Assembly (NCBI RefSeq): GCF_020510445.1 | Contig: NZ_JAHBAG010000001.1 | Coordinates: 3,820,501 to 3,884,500, forward strand | Direction of reading: 5' to 3' | DNA from: Hydrogenophaga taeniospiralis | GTDB taxonomy: Bacteria; Pseudomonadota; Gammaproteobacteria; Burkholderiales; Burkholderiaceae_C | Length of the DNA: 64,000 bases | Shown here: positions 18,970 through 28,340 of the stretch, one piece after another | Layout: each line of letters begins with the position of its first letter | Numbering within the stretch: position 1 is the first letter of the stretch | Translations under genes and position numbers: made by a program | The notes under the pieces: generated by a model | What the model was told of the DNA's origin: nothing | Databases searched by the model: none | The model's input: only the letters and a program-made list of their open reading frames with translations

Positions 18970-19677
18970 TCAGGCCAACTGCAGCTGACGCCACACCGCC
19001 TGGCCTTTGCAAGCCTTGTCGATCTCGGCAAGCACGGTCTCGTGGGCCAGCGCTTCCTGGTCGTTGGCGCGCAGCACCGGCAGCTCGATACCGCTCAGAT
19101 CCACCAGCACCACCTCGCCACCCTCTCCGCTGGGGGTTTCCAGGTCCATGATCAACGCGTCCTGGCCGCGCGTCATGTTGATGTACACATCGGCCAGCAG
19201 CTCGGCGTCGAGCAAGGCGCCGTGCAGCGTGCGCCCCGAGTTGTCCACGCCCAGCCGATCGCACAACGCGTCCAGGCCATTGCGCTTGCCCGGGAACATT
19301 TCCTTGGCCATCACCAGGCTGTCGATGACCGAACCGATCACCGTCTTGAGCGGCGGCCGCCCCAGGCGGTCCAGCTCCTTGTTGAGGAAGCTGATGTCGA
19401 AGGGCGCGTTGTGGATGATCAGCTCGGCGTCGCGCAGGTAGTCCAGCAACTCGTCGGCGATCTGCCCGAACTTGGGTTTGTCGCGCAGAAACTCGTTGCT
19501 GATGCCGTGCACCTTGAGCGCGTCTTCGTGGCTGTCGCGCTCGGGATTGACGTAGAAGTGCAGGTTGTTGCCGGTGAGCTTGCGGTTGAGCAGCTCCACG
19601 CAGCCGATTTCAATGATCCGGTCGCCACTGTCGGCGGACAGGCCGGTGGTTTCGGTGTCGAGGACGATCTGGCGCAT
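18970..19677 (-). CDS. dnaQ: DNA polymerase III epsilon subunit
   Basis: The 3'-5' proofreading exonuclease of the replicative polymerase. Exonuclease motifs are all visible: DTETTG (ExoI), IHNAPFDISFLNKEL (ExoII) and HGALLDAELLADVY (ExoIII, DEDDh type). After the 180-residue nuclease domain the C-terminal tail, which contacts the alpha subunit, is present. 235 residues, normal. Situated between the isc operon and tRNA-Val on the same strand; 94 bases separate it from fdx. Confidence 0.96.
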   Translation of the reverse strand: MRQIVLDTETTGLSADSGDRIIEIGCVELLNRKLTGNNLHFYVNPERDSHEDALKVHGISNEFLRDKPKFGQIADELLDYLRDAELIIHNAPFDISFLNKELDRLGRPPLKTVIGSVIDSLVMAKEMFPGKRNGLDALCDRLGVDNSGRTLHGALLDAELLADVYINMTRGQDALIMDLETPSGEGGEVVLVDLSGIELPVLRANDQEALAHETVLAEIDKACKGQAVWRQLQLA

Positions 19678-19771
19678 GTTCTTCCCTCAAATCTGTGCTG
19701 TGACATCAGCGGCGGTGCGGTGCCGGGTCGCGGCACCCAGGCCGGATCGGCCCCTTGACCCACGCAGCGGG

Positions 19772-20110
19772 TCAATGATTCTCTTTGGCGTGGTTGATCG
19801 AGTACTTGGGAATTTCCACCGTCACATCCTGCTGCGCCAGGATGGCCTGGCACGACAGGCGTGAGTTGGGTTCCAGACCCCAGGCGCGATCCAGCAGGTC
19901 TTCCTCGTTTTCGTCGAGTTCGTTGAGGCTGTTGAAGCCCTCGCGCACGATCACATGGCAGGTGGTGCAGGCGCAACTCATGTCGCAGGCATGCTCGATG
20001 GGGATGTGGTTGTCCAGCAGCGCCTCACAGATCGAGGTGCCGGCAGGCGCCGTGATGGAGGCCCCTTGCGGACAGTATTCGGGATGGGGCAGGATTTTGA
20101 TCGTGGGCAT
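19772..20110 (-). CDS. fdx: ISC-type 2Fe-2S ferredoxin
   Basis: Electron donor for iron-sulfur cluster assembly and the last gene of the isc operon. 112 residues with four cluster cysteines at 42, 48, 51 and 87 (HACDMSCACTTCHVI and RLSCQAI), the same positions as in E. coli Fdx; Cys46 is an additional one. The C-terminal acidic/hydrophobic ending is typical. Follows hscA after 53 bases. No iscX is visible downstream; dnaQ is next. Confidence 0.96.
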   Translation of the reverse strand: MPTIKILPHPEYCPQGASITAPAGTSICEALLDNHIPIEHACDMSCACTTCHVIVREGFNSLNELDENEEDLLDRAWGLEPNSRLSCQAILAQQDVTVEIPKYSINHAKENH

Positions 20111-20163
20111 GGCGTGTGATGCATCGGGGTTGGATGGACGGGCCCCGAAAGGTGTGGGCGGTT

Positions 20164-22038
20164 TCAGACTTCTTCGAGTTTTTTGCCAGCCAGGGCTTGC
20201 TGGATGCCCCGGTTCATGCGCAGTGCGGCGAAGGCTTCGGTCCCCTTGGCCAGCGCCTGGGTGGCGGCCTCCACCGTGGCGGCGTCGGTGCTCGCCAGGG
20301 TCTGGGCCAGATCGGTGATCAGGGCCTCGATGGCCGCGAGTTCGGCGGGTTCCAGCAGGTAGGCGTCGGCGCTGAGTGCACTGCGGGTGGCGGCGATCAT
20401 GCGCTCGGCGTCCACACGGGCTTCGACCAGCGCGCGCGCTTGCATGTCCTGCTGGGCGGTGGCAAAACTGTCTTTCAGCATGGCGGCGATCTGCTCGTCC
20501 GACAGGCCGTAGGCGGGCTTGACGTCGATGCTGGCTTGCACACCGCTGCCCTGCTCCTTGGCGCTGACCGACAGCAGGCCGTCGGCGTCGACCGTGAAGC
20601 TCACGCGGATGCGCGCGGCACCCGCGGCCATGGGCGGAATGCCACGCAGCGTGAACCGGGCCAGGCTGCGGCAGTCGGCCACCAGATCGCGCTCGCCCTG
20701 CACCACGTGCAACGCCAGCGCGGTCTGGCCGTCCTGGTAGGTGGTGAAGTCCTGCGCCAGCGCGGTCGGAATGGGGCTGTTGCGCGGCACGATGCGCTCG
20801 ACCAGTCCCCCCATGGTTTCGATGCCGAGCGAAAGCGGGATCACGTCGAGCAGCAGCAGATCGCCATCGCGGCTGTTGCCGGCCAGAGCATTGGCCTGGA
20901 TGGCAGCGCCCAGCGCCACCACCTCGTCCGGATTCAGGTTGGTCAGCGGCGCCTGGCCGAAGAACTCCCCCACCGTGCGGCGGATCACCGGCATGCGGGT
21001 GGAGCCACCCACCATCACCACGCCCTTGACGTCTTCCTTGGTGATGCGGGCGTCGCGCAACACTTTGCGCACCGCCGTCATGGTGCGCACGGTGAGCACG
21101 GTGGTACAGGCTTCAAACTGGGCCGGGGTGATGAACTGCGTCAGCGTGCGCCCACCGATCTGCGCGTCGAACCGCACCACATCCTGGCTGGAGAGCGATT
21201 CTTTGCAGCGACGCGCTTGCGCGTGCAGCGCGGCACGTTCGGAAGGGGTCAGGTCCTCTGCGGTCACACCCTGCTGGGAGAGCACCCAGGCGGCCAGTGC
21301 CTGGTCGTAGTCGTCGCCGCCCAGCGCAGAGTCACCGCCGGTGGCCATGACCTCGAACACGCCGCGCGTCAGGCGCAGGATGGAGATGTCGAAGGTGCCA
21401 CCGCCCAGATCGTAGATGGCATAGATGCCTTCGGAGCCGTTGTCCAGGCCGTAGGCGATCGCCGCCGCGGTGGGCTCGTTGATCAGGCGCAGCACGTTGA
21501 TGCCCGCGAGCTGGGCCGCGTCCTTGGTGGCCTGGCGCTGTGCGTCATCGAAATAGGCCGGCACAGTGATGACCGCGCCGAAAAGCTCGTCGTCAAAACT
21601 GTCTTCGGCCCGGAAACGCAGGGTGGCCAGGATCTCGGCGCTCACTTCCATCGGCGTCTTGCGACCCGCCACGGTCTCGATCACCGCCATGCCGTTGTCT
21701 TCGACCACAGAATAGGACAGCTTGTCCACATCGGCCACCTGGGCACGGGTGCGGCCCATCAGGCGCTTGACCGAACTGATGGTGTTGGCCGGGTCCTGCA
21801 CCTGGGCTGCGAGGGCCTCGAAGCCGATCTGACGACCCGCCCCGCCCTGCTGCGGATCCAGGTAACGCACCACACTGGGCAGGATCACGCGGCCATCCAC
21901 CGCAGGCAGGCATTCGGAGACGCCATGGCGCACCGCGGCCACCAGCGAGTGCGTGGTGCCCAGGTCAATGCCGACCGCCACCCGGCGTTGATGCGGGTCG
22001 AGGGACTGGCCGGGTTCGGATATCTGCAGGAGCGCCAT
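20164..22038 (-). CDS. hscA: Fe-S assembly chaperone HscA
   Basis: Specialised Hsp70 that, with HscB, acts on IscU to promote cluster transfer. ATPase domain motifs: [41 protein letters not shown]; then a substrate-binding beta domain and helical lid. Start taken as ATG 22038, giving 624 residues (E. coli 616); an upstream in-frame ATG adds 13 residues. Sits between hscB and fdx, which separates it from the general DnaK. Confidence 0.96.
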   Translation of the reverse strand: MALLQISEPGQSLDPHQRRVAVGIDLGTTHSLVAAVRHGVSECLPAVDGRVILPSVVRYLDPQQGGAGRQIGFEALAAQVQDPANTISSVKRLMGRTRAQVADVDKLSYSVVEDNGMAVIETVAGRKTPMEVSAEILATLRFRAEDSFDDELFGAVITVPAYFDDAQRQATKDAAQLAGINVLRLINEPTAAAIAYGLDNGSEGIYAIYDLGGGTFDISILRLTRGVFEVMATGGDSALGGDDYDQALAAWVLSQQGVTAEDLTPSERAALHAQARRCKESLSSQDVVRFDAQIGGRTLTQFITPAQFEACTTVLTVRTMTAVRKVLRDARITKEDVKGVVMVGGSTRMPVIRRTVGEFFGQAPLTNLNPDEVVALGAAIQANALAGNSRDGDLLLLDVIPLSLGIETMGGLVERIVPRNSPIPTALAQDFTTYQDGQTALALHVVQGERDLVADCRSLARFTLRGIPPMAAGAARIRVSFTVDADGLLSVSAKEQGSGVQASIDVKPAYGLSDEQIAAMLKDSFATAQQDMQARALVEARVDAERMIAATRSALSADAYLLEPAELAAIEALITDLAQTLASTDAATVEAATQALAKGTEAFAALRMNRGIQQALAGKKLEEV

Positions 22039-22098
22039 GGAAACGAGTGATGGGGAAGAAGGATCAGCGCCCGACATCGGTCGGGCCTGGAGCAGGGT

Positions 22099-22617
22099 CT
22101 ATTGTCCCAGCTGATCGAGCCGGTTCTCGACGTCGCGTGCAAAGCGCTCAACAAACATAAGGGCTCTGACCTGCTGGGCCAGCGCGGCGTAGTCACGCAA
22201 TTCGTCGGCCGTGTGCTGCAAGGCCTGCAGTTTCTCCCGGTGCGCGGCGGCCACCTCGTCGGCCATGCGCTCGAGCGCTTCGCTGCCGTGGGCATCTTCA
22301 AGCTCTTCGCGCCATTGCATCTGCTGCATCAGGAACGCCGTGGGCATGGCGGTGTTGTTCTCGGCTTCGACTGGCACGCCGTTGAGTTCACACAGATAGG
22401 CCGCGCGCCGCAGCGGATTTTTGAGGCGTTGATACGCCTCGTTGATGCGCACCGACCATTGCATGGCCAAGCGCTGAGCCTGCGCGTCCGATGCGGCAAA
22501 GCGGTCTGGGTGGGCCTCGCGCTGCAGGTCTTTCCAGCGCGCATCGAGCGCGTCGCGGTCCAGGGCGAAAGCCGGCGTGATGCCGAAGATTTCAAAGTCG
22601 GTGGATTGCAGGTTCAT
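22099..22617 (-). CDS. hscB: Fe-S assembly co-chaperone HscB
   Basis: J-domain protein that delivers IscU to HscA. 172 residues from ATG 22617: J domain with the HPD motif (REAHPDRFA) and the conserved KNPLRRAAYLCEL helix, then the C-terminal three-helix IscU-binding domain. The frame extends upstream into a repeat element and that extension is not protein-like. Between iscA and hscA as in the standard operon, but separated from iscA by a GC-rich repeat. Confidence 0.95.
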   Translation of the reverse strand: MNLQSTDFEIFGITPAFALDRDALDARWKDLQREAHPDRFAASDAQAQRLAMQWSVRINEAYQRLKNPLRRAAYLCELNGVPVEAENNTAMPTAFLMQQMQWREELEDAHGSEALERMADEVAAAHREKLQALQHTADELRDYAALAQQVRALMFVERFARDVENRLDQLGQ

Positions 22618-22660
22618 CACCGGATCATAGGAACAACGGGGCCGGGAGGGAAAAGTCCGG

Positions 22661-22748
22661 TCAAGCTCAGCGCGGAACCGGCTTCGCCGGGCCGCCGCCG
22701 ACGCCCCTTGAGGGCGTTGCGCCGAAGGTGGCGCAGGGGGGGGGGAGA
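22661..22748. repeat. GC-rich multi-hairpin chromosomal repeat between iscA and hscB
   Basis: The 130-base gap inside the isc operon holds consecutive GC-rich hairpins: ACCGGCTTCGCCGG, then CGCCCCTTGAGGGCG, then TTGCGCCGAAGGTGGCGCA, ending in a run of G. The same order of modules, including a GGCGGCCCGGCGAA-type block, occurs at 43606-43690 in the other orientation. I recall elements of this form as common between genes in Comamonadaceae. Its effect on expression of hscB-hscA-fdx is unknown. Confidence 0.6.
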
Positions 22749-22750
22749 AC

Positions 22751-23074
22751 CTATATCCTGAAACTCTCGCCGCAACCACAACGGTCGCGTTCGTTGGGGT
22801 TGTTGAAGCGGAAGCCTTCGTTCAAGCCTTCGCGCACGAAATCGAGCTGCGTGCCATCGATGTAGGCCAGGCTTTTCGGGTCCACCAGCACTTTCACACC
22901 GTTGTCCTCGAACACCACGTCTTCGGGGGCGATTTCATCGGCGTATTCCAGCTTGTAGGCCAGACCGGAGCAACCTGTGGTTTTGACCCCCAGGCGCACG
23001 CCCACGCCCTTGCCGCGCTTGGCGATGTAGCGGGTGACGTGCCGTGCGGCGGCTTCGGAAATCGAGATGGCCAT
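22751..23074 (-). CDS. iscA: A-type iron-sulfur carrier IscA
   Basis: 107 residues from ATG 23074. HesB/IscA fold with the three cluster cysteines: one in [14 protein letters not shown] and two in the C-terminal [10 protein letters not shown]. Receives or carries Fe-S clusters in the ISC pathway. The start fits the conserved [12 protein letters not shown]; the frame remains open upstream but that part reads as the end of the iscU region. Between iscU (23 bases away) and hscB. Confidence 0.96.
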   Translation of the reverse strand: MAISISEAAARHVTRYIAKRGKGVGVRLGVKTTGCSGLAYKLEYADEIAPEDVVFEDNGVKVLVDPKSLAYIDGTQLDFVREGLNEGFRFNNPNERDRCGCGESFRI

Positions 23075-23097
23075 GGTGCTGGAACGGTTGCTGGAAA

Positions 23098-23484
23098 TCA
23101 GTTCAGGTGCTTCTTGCGGTAGTCGTCCACCGCGGCCTTGATGGCGTCTTCGGCCAGGATGGAGCAGTGGATCTTCACGGGCGGCAAGGCCAGTTCTTCG
23201 GCGATCTCGCTGTTTTTCAGCGCGGCGGCCTGATCCAGCGTCTTGCCCTTGACCCATTCGGTCACCAACGACGACGAGGCAATCGCAGAGCCACAGCCAT
23301 AGGTCTTGAAGCGTGCGTCTTCGATCACGCCCGTGGTCGGGTTCACCTTGATCTGCAGCTTCATCACGTCGCCACAGGCGGGCGCGCCCACCATGCCGGT
23401 GCCAACCGATTCGTCGCCTTTGTCAAAAGAGCCGACGTTGCGGGGGTTTTCGTAGTGGTCAACCACTTTTTCAGAATAAGCCAT
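23098..23484 (-). CDS. iscU: Fe-S cluster scaffold IscU
   Basis: Scaffold on which 2Fe-2S clusters are built from IscS-derived sulfur. 128 residues with the cluster ligands Cys37, Cys64, Cys107 plus His106, the conserved N-terminus [18 protein letters not shown], and the HscA recognition peptide LPPVK at 100-104. Twelve bases downstream of iscS. Confidence 0.98.
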   Translation of the reverse strand: MAYSEKVVDHYENPRNVGSFDKGDESVGTGMVGAPACGDVMKLQIKVNPTTGVIEDARFKTYGCGSAIASSSLVTEWVKGKTLDQAAALKNSEIAEELALPPVKIHCSILAEDAIKAAVDDYRKKHLN

Positions 23485-23496
23485 GGTCTTTCTCCT

Positions 23497-24714
23497 TCAG
23501 TGTGCGGCCCATTGAATCGTGGAGATATCAATGCCGTCTTTGAACATTTCCCACAAGGGGGACAACTCGCGCAGCTTCGCCACGTTTTCCTTGATGGTGC
23601 CGATCGCGTAATCGATCTCCTCTTCGGTGGTCCAGCGGCCGATGGTCATGCGCAGGCTGCTGTGGGCCAGCTCATCGCTGCGGCCCAGGGCGCGCAGCAC
23701 ATAACTGGGCTCCAGACTGGCCGAAGTACAGGCCGAGCCCGACGACACCGCCAGGCCCTTGATGCCCATGATCAGCGACTCGCCCTCGACGTAGTTGAAG
23801 CTCATGTTCAGGTTGTGCGGCACGCGCTGCGTCTCGTGGCCGTTGATGAACACCTCTTCGATGTCCTTCAGGCCGGCGACCATGCGGTCGTGCAACGCGC
23901 GGATGCGCACGTTCTCGGCGTGCATCTCTTCCTTGGCGATGCGGTAGGCCTCGCCCATGCCCACGCACTGGTGCGTGGGCAGCGTGCCCGAGCGCATGCC
24001 GCGCTCGTGGCCGCCACCGTGCATTTGCGCCTCGATGCGGATGCGGGGCTTGCGGCGCACATACAGAGCACCAATGCCCTTGGGGCCGTAGGTCTTGTGG
24101 CTGGTCAGACTCATCAGATCGACCGGCAGGGTCTGCAGGTCGATGTCGACCCGGCCCGTGGCCTGGGCGGCGTCCACGTGAAAGATCACGCCCTTTTCGC
24201 GGCAGATTGCGCCGATGGACGCAATGTCCTGAATGACGCCGATTTCGTTGTTCACGAACATGACCGAGGCCAGGATGGTGTCCGGGCGGATCGCAGCCTT
24301 GAAGGCCTCCAGATCAAGCAGGCCGTCTGCCTGCACGTCGAAGTAGGTCACCTCGAAGCCCTGGCGCTCCAGTTCGCGCATGGTGTCGAGCACGGCCTTG
24401 TGCTCGGTCTTCACCGTGATCAGGTGTTTGCCCTTGGTCTTGTAGAAGTGGGCGGCTCCCTTGAGAGCCAGGTTGTTGGACTCGGTGGCGCCGCTGGTCC
24501 AGACGATTTCGCGTGGGTCGGCGTTGATCAGCGCGGCCACCTGCTCACGGGCGGTTTCCACCGCTTTTTCGGCTTCCCAACCCCAGGCATGGCTGCGCGA
24601 CGCCGGGTTGCCGAAATGCTCGCGCAACCAGGGAATCATGGCGTCCACCACCCGCGGGTCGCAGGGATTGGTGGCGCTGTAGTCCATGTAGATGGGAAAG
24701 TGTGGTGTGCTCAT
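23497..24714 (-). CDS. iscS: cysteine desulfurase IscS
   Basis: PLP enzyme releasing sulfur from cysteine for Fe-S clusters, thiolated tRNA and cofactors. From ATG 24714 it is 405 residues: [14 protein letters not shown]-terminus, PLP Lys in [14 protein letters not shown], and the mobile catalytic-loop Cys in [16 protein letters not shown]. The C-terminal IscU-binding tail (ISTIQWAAH) matches the IscS subgroup. The frame extends upstream into the iscR-iscS gap without a convincing start. Confidence 0.97.
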   Translation of the reverse strand: MSTPHFPIYMDYSATNPCDPRVVDAMIPWLREHFGNPASRSHAWGWEAEKAVETAREQVAALINADPREIVWTSGATESNNLALKGAAHFYKTKGKHLITVKTEHKAVLDTMRELERQGFEVTYFDVQADGLLDLEAFKAAIRPDTILASVMFVNNEIGVIQDIASIGAICREKGVIFHVDAAQATGRVDIDLQTLPVDLMSLTSHKTYGPKGIGALYVRRKPRIRIEAQMHGGGHERGMRSGTLPTHQCVGMGEAYRIAKEEMHAENVRIRALHDRMVAGLKDIEEVFINGHETQRVPHNLNMSFNYVEGESLIMGIKGLAVSSGSACTSASLEPSYVLRALGRSDELAHSSLRMTIGRWTTEEEIDYAIGTIKENVAKLRELSPLWEMFKDGIDISTIQWAAH

Positions 24715-24847
24715 GGCTGGCGATGCGTGGGCTGGCTGAATGGATGGGAGATGGAATGCTGTGGGCAACGGCTGACAGACGCCTGAAAGCGGCACCGTGG
24801 GCCGGCACGACCGGCCTCTGAGCCGAGCTCCAGGCGGGTCACCCGCA

Positions 24848-25384
24848 TCATTTCGAGTATGCGGTCGCTCCCAGAGCAAACACCGAGTTGGGCGCATTCA
24901 CCCGGATCGGCTTGACCACCGGTGCGCTGGAAATGGCCCGCTTGATCATGGGGGCGTTCTCCACCACCACGCCTTTGGCGAGCTGATCGTCCACCAGCGA
25001 CTGCAGGGACACCGAGTCGAGAAAATCGACCATCTTGGCGTTCAGGGCTGCCCACAGTTCGTGCGTCATGCAGCGGTGGCCTTCGCCAAGGCAGTTTTCC
25101 TTGCCGCCGCACTGGGTGGCATCGATGGGTTCGTCGACCGAGACAATGATGTCGGCCACGGTGATTTCCGCAGCCTTGCGGCCCAGGGTGTAACCACCGC
25201 CGGGCCCACGGGTGGACTCGACCAGTTCGTGACGGCGCAGCTTGCCAAAGAGCTGCTCCAGGTAAGACAGCGAAATCTGCTGGCGTTGGCTGATGGCCGC
25301 GAGCGTGACGGGGCCATTGTTCTGGCGCAGGGCCAGATCGATCATGGCAGTGACCGCGAAGCGGCCTTTGGTCGTGAGGCGCAT
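24848..25384 (-). CDS. iscR: Fe-S cluster-sensing regulator IscR
   Basis: Rrf2-family repressor of the isc operon that binds a 2Fe-2S cluster. 178 residues from ATG 25384: winged-helix N-terminal domain ([33 protein letters not shown] recognition helix) and candidate cluster ligands Cys92, Cys98, Cys105 and His108 in the [17 protein letters not shown] segment, one residue wider than in E. coli. First gene of the operon, with an IscR-type operator about 115 bases upstream, implying autoregulation. Confidence 0.97.
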   Translation of the reverse strand: MRLTTKGRFAVTAMIDLALRQNNGPVTLAAISQRQQISLSYLEQLFGKLRRHELVESTRGPGGGYTLGRKAAEITVADIIVSVDEPIDATQCGGKENCLGEGHRCMTHELWAALNAKMVDFLDSVSLQSLVDDQLAKGVVVENAPMIKRAISSAPVVKPIRVNAPNSVFALGATAYSK

Positions 25385-25499
25385 TTTCAAGCTCCTTGAA
25401 GTGTTGGCTTGACCGTCGTTGGACGATTCGCAGGCCCAAAAGCCCACAAATCCCAGCTCCGCCCACCCCGCCCGACTTCCGGGTCGATGCGTTGAAGGC

Positions 25500-25524
25500 T
25501 TTCCCGACTATTTTTGTCGAGTAT
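25500..25524 (-). promoter_or_regulatory. IscR type 1 binding site upstream of iscR
   Basis: Read on the minus strand this 25-base site fits the E. coli type 1 IscR consensus (ATASYYGACTRWWWYAGTCRRSTAT with spaces removed is 25 long; I compared position by position) at 22 of 25 positions, including the GAC and AGTC half-site cores (CTCGAC and TAGTCGGG). A TATACT (25525-25520) overlapping its upstream edge could be the -10 element, so a bound holo-IscR would block the promoter. The rest of the 25385-25650 gap shows nothing else clear. Confidence 0.75.
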
Positions 25525-25650
25525 ACCGCAAAGCCGAGCGATTTGATCGACATTGTACGGCGCTCACGACTCGTGGCCCGGGAAAGAACGGCCCTTCCGG
25601 ACGCCCACCGATCCCATGCGCCGGACGCCGTCCGTGCACGGCGATCAGGC

Positions 25651-27561
25651 CTAGGCCGCTCCGACCATGGGACCTTCATGGGCAAAGCTGAAGGTCACCC
25701 GGGTGCCGGGGAGCGCGCCGGAAAACCACACCTCGGCACCGATTTCAGCCGCGCGCAAACGGATGTTGCTGATACCGCGACCCCCTTCGCGGTATCCCGA
25801 ATCCGGTGCATCACCCAGCCCGACGCCGTTGTCGGTCACGCTCAGGCAGATGCGTTCCCCGTGTTGCCAGGTGCGCACCGCAACCCGGCTGGCATGCGCA
25901 TGCTTGACCACATTGGCAAACACCTCCTGCAGACAGCGAAACAGGTGCATCACGCCCCGCGCTTCCAAGCCCGGAACCGCCGGCACCTCCTGCACCTGCC
26001 AGTCGAGCTCGATGCTGGCGGCTTTCAGTGCGGGCGCGATGCGTTGGCGCAAGGTGCCCAGGATGGTGGGCAGGTCGCCCCCCATGGGTTCGAGCGAATC
26101 CAGCGTCATGCGCAGTTCTTCGAGCGCATGGTTGAGCATGAAAGCGATGGCCGCGCTCTCGACACGCTCACCGCTGCTGTGCACCAGATTGAGCGTCTGG
26201 ACCAACTGGCTGCCCAGGCCATCGTGCATGTCCCGTGTGAGCCGCCGACGCTCGGTCTCCAGCACACGCTGGCTTTCCACCGCACGCAGCCGGCTGAACA
26301 TGGCGTGCAGTTCTTCCTCGCGCTCGCTCACCTTGTGGGCCAGTTCGGCATTGAGCCGCTCCACCTGCTCCATCGACTGCGAGGTGCGCTGCACCAGCAC
26401 CCACCCCATGGCGAACATCAGCACCAGGCTGCCCGCGGTCATCCAGCGGATGTCCACGTCACCGGGCAAGCCCACCTGGACGACCAGGAAGTCGCGCAGC
26501 CCCGTGACCATGGTGGCCAGCCCGACCACGACCATCAGCCGCTGGTTCACGTCCATGCCCCATCGCGCGCGGTGGATCACCTTGAGCAGGGCCAGCACGC
26601 ACACCAGCACGATCACCCCGGTCCACAGGCGGTAGAGGTTGTAGTTCTGCGTCCAGACCAGCACGCCCAGCCAGACCGGGCCGATCACCATCATGACCTT
26701 GACCAGCTTGCGGACCACGCTCTGGCGAAAGTCGAACAGCTCGGAGATGAACAGGTACAGGAAGCCGCAGTAGAGGGTGAACGTCAGCTTGTGCAGGTAG
26801 TCCCAGGCCAGGAACGGCCCCGGCAGGAACAGCGGCGTCGACAGGTACAGGCGCAGGGTCAGCACCAGCAGGCCCGCGGCAAGCAGGCCCAGCAGCCGCT
26901 CCTCCGACATCATCCAGATCAGCAGCGAGAGCAGCCCCATCATCAGCGCCGAGGCCGCCACCATCCAGGTCAGGTGAACCTGCCACCAGATGAGCCGCTG
27001 GTGCCGCTCCTGCAAGGCGTCCCTGGCGCCGATCCACACCGGCGCGAGCCCGCTGATGCGCAGGGCCTGGGGTTGCAGCTGGATCTCGACGCGGTTGTCT
27101 TCCCACAGCGGCTTGCGCAGGCTTTGCGGCAGCGGCACCAGGTGCGCGTGGGTGCCCGTATCGAAATAGCCAGGGCCGCGTCGCCAGGCCTGGGACTCGA
27201 CCTCCTGCCCATTGAAGAGCACACGAAACCGCACACCGACCCGGGGCAGCAGCAGTGCCAGTTGCGGATCGCCGGGGGTGGCTTCAGGCGGCGTCGGGGG
27301 CAGACGAAGACGGTACTGGACCTCATTCCCCCAGGTTTGCGTTCCGTCGTCCCAGAGGTGCGGCAGGGCCACGGCCTGAACCGTCTCGACCCCGTTCCTG
27401 ACCGTGACCCGATCGGCCCGGGTCACCTGTGCTGCGCCCTTCGGAGCGCTGCCCTGGGTGACCATGGCGAGCAACACGAGCAGGATCACCAACAGGACCC
27501 CAGCCCAAAGGTAGGCCGGAACGCGGCTGAGGGTCTGGCGCACTCGGGCCCTGGGACTCAC
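25651..27561 (-). CDS. membrane sensor histidine kinase (7TM plus HisKA_3)
   Basis: A 636-residue NarX/DesK-type kinase. One N-terminal helix (about 15-35) precedes a periplasmic beta-rich domain (about 50-200, resembling the extracellular part of 7TMR-DISM proteins), then about seven hydrophobic helices (about 205-400), a coiled coil, HisKA_3 with the phospho-His in RRLTRDMHDGLGSQL, and a HATPase domain (SVTDNGVGLG, GRGISNIRLRAAEIG). Overlaps the upstream response regulator by four bases, so they form a pair. The signal is unknown. Confidence 0.88.
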   Translation of the reverse strand: MSPRARVRQTLSRVPAYLWAGVLLVILLVLLAMVTQGSAPKGAAQVTRADRVTVRNGVETVQAVALPHLWDDGTQTWGNEVQYRLRLPPTPPEATPGDPQLALLLPRVGVRFRVLFNGQEVESQAWRRGPGYFDTGTHAHLVPLPQSLRKPLWEDNRVEIQLQPQALRISGLAPVWIGARDALQERHQRLIWWQVHLTWMVAASALMMGLLSLLIWMMSEERLLGLLAAGLLVLTLRLYLSTPLFLPGPFLAWDYLHKLTFTLYCGFLYLFISELFDFRQSVVRKLVKVMMVIGPVWLGVLVWTQNYNLYRLWTGVIVLVCVLALLKVIHRARWGMDVNQRLMVVVGLATMVTGLRDFLVVQVGLPGDVDIRWMTAGSLVLMFAMGWVLVQRTSQSMEQVERLNAELAHKVSEREEELHAMFSRLRAVESQRVLETERRRLTRDMHDGLGSQLVQTLNLVHSSGERVESAAIAFMLNHALEELRMTLDSLEPMGGDLPTILGTLRQRIAPALKAASIELDWQVQEVPAVPGLEARGVMHLFRCLQEVFANVVKHAHASRVAVRTWQHGERICLSVTDNGVGLGDAPDSGYREGGRGISNIRLRAAEIGAEVWFSGALPGTRVTFSFAHEGPMVGAA

Positions 27562-28259
27562 AGCAGACCACGCTCCTGCGCCGCCCTCACCACCTGCACC
27601 CGGCTGTGCACCGCGAGCTTGCGGTAGAGGTTCTTGATGTGGGTGCCGACGGTGGTCGGGGAGATCGCCAGCTTGCTGGCGATCTCCTTGTTCACATACC
27701 CCTGGGCGACCAGCTTGAGCACATCGGTTTCCCGCTCGGACAGCAGCACCTCTTCGCGCAGCGCGACCACCGGGATCACCGGCAGCGCCTCCTGCACCAG
27801 GCGAAACTGCTTGAGCAACATGCGGGCGAGCAGGGGCGAGATGGGCGCCCCGCCCTCGCGGATCTGCTCAATCGCGGCCGTCAGGTCCTCGCCCGTGCAG
27901 CCCTTGAGCACATAACCTGTGGCGCCGGCCTCCAGCGCGCCCACCAGCCGGGACTCCTCACCAAACACGGTGAAGACCAGCAGTTCGGCGCCAGGCTTCT
28001 CCCGTGCCAGCAGGTGCAGAAGGTCTTCCCCCCGGCCATCGGGCAGGCCCAGATCCACCAGAAAGACGTTGGCGTCGGCGCGCAAGGCGTGCACGCGGGC
28101 GTGGGCCATGCTGTCCGAATGACCGAGCAGGCGCCAGTGCGGCCGGGACAGCAGCGCCTGCCGCACGAACTGCAGAACCGTGGGATCGTCCTCGATCAGG
28201 TAGATGCGTGTGTTGTCCGCCGGTCCGTCGCCGCTGCGCGGTTCATCCTGAGCTTGCAT
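27558..28259 (-). CDS. LuxR/NarL-family response regulator
   Basis: 233 residues: receiver domain with acidic pocket EDD (IYLIEDDPTVLQ), phospho-acceptor Asp in VFLVDLGLPDGRG, conserved Thr/Lys (VFTVFGEE, YVLKGCTG); then a LuxR-type HTH (LSERETDVLKLVAQGYVNKEIASKL, written here as separate helices LSERETDVLKL and NKEIASKLAISPTTVGTHI). First gene of the two-component pair and presumably the DNA-binding output of the downstream kinase. Targets unknown. Confidence 0.92.
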   Translation of the reverse strand: MQAQDEPRSGDGPADNTRIYLIEDDPTVLQFVRQALLSRPHWRLLGHSDSMAHARVHALRADANVFLVDLGLPDGRGEDLLHLLAREKPGAELLVFTVFGEESRLVGALEAGATGYVLKGCTGEDLTAAIEQIREGGAPISPLLARMLLKQFRLVQEALPVIPVVALREEVLLSERETDVLKLVAQGYVNKEIASKLAISPTTVGTHIKNLYRKLAVHSRVQVVRAAQERGLL

Positions 28260-28340
28260 GTGCGAATCTGGTGCTGGTGTGCCCCGCGTCCCGGCCGTTC
28301 TGGCCGGCCCCTGCGCGGTTGCTTGTGCACCGATTGTGCG

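Noticed and set aside
20116..22050. 644-codon open frame on the plus strand
   Set aside because: It is antisense to hscA, which is clearly the real gene.
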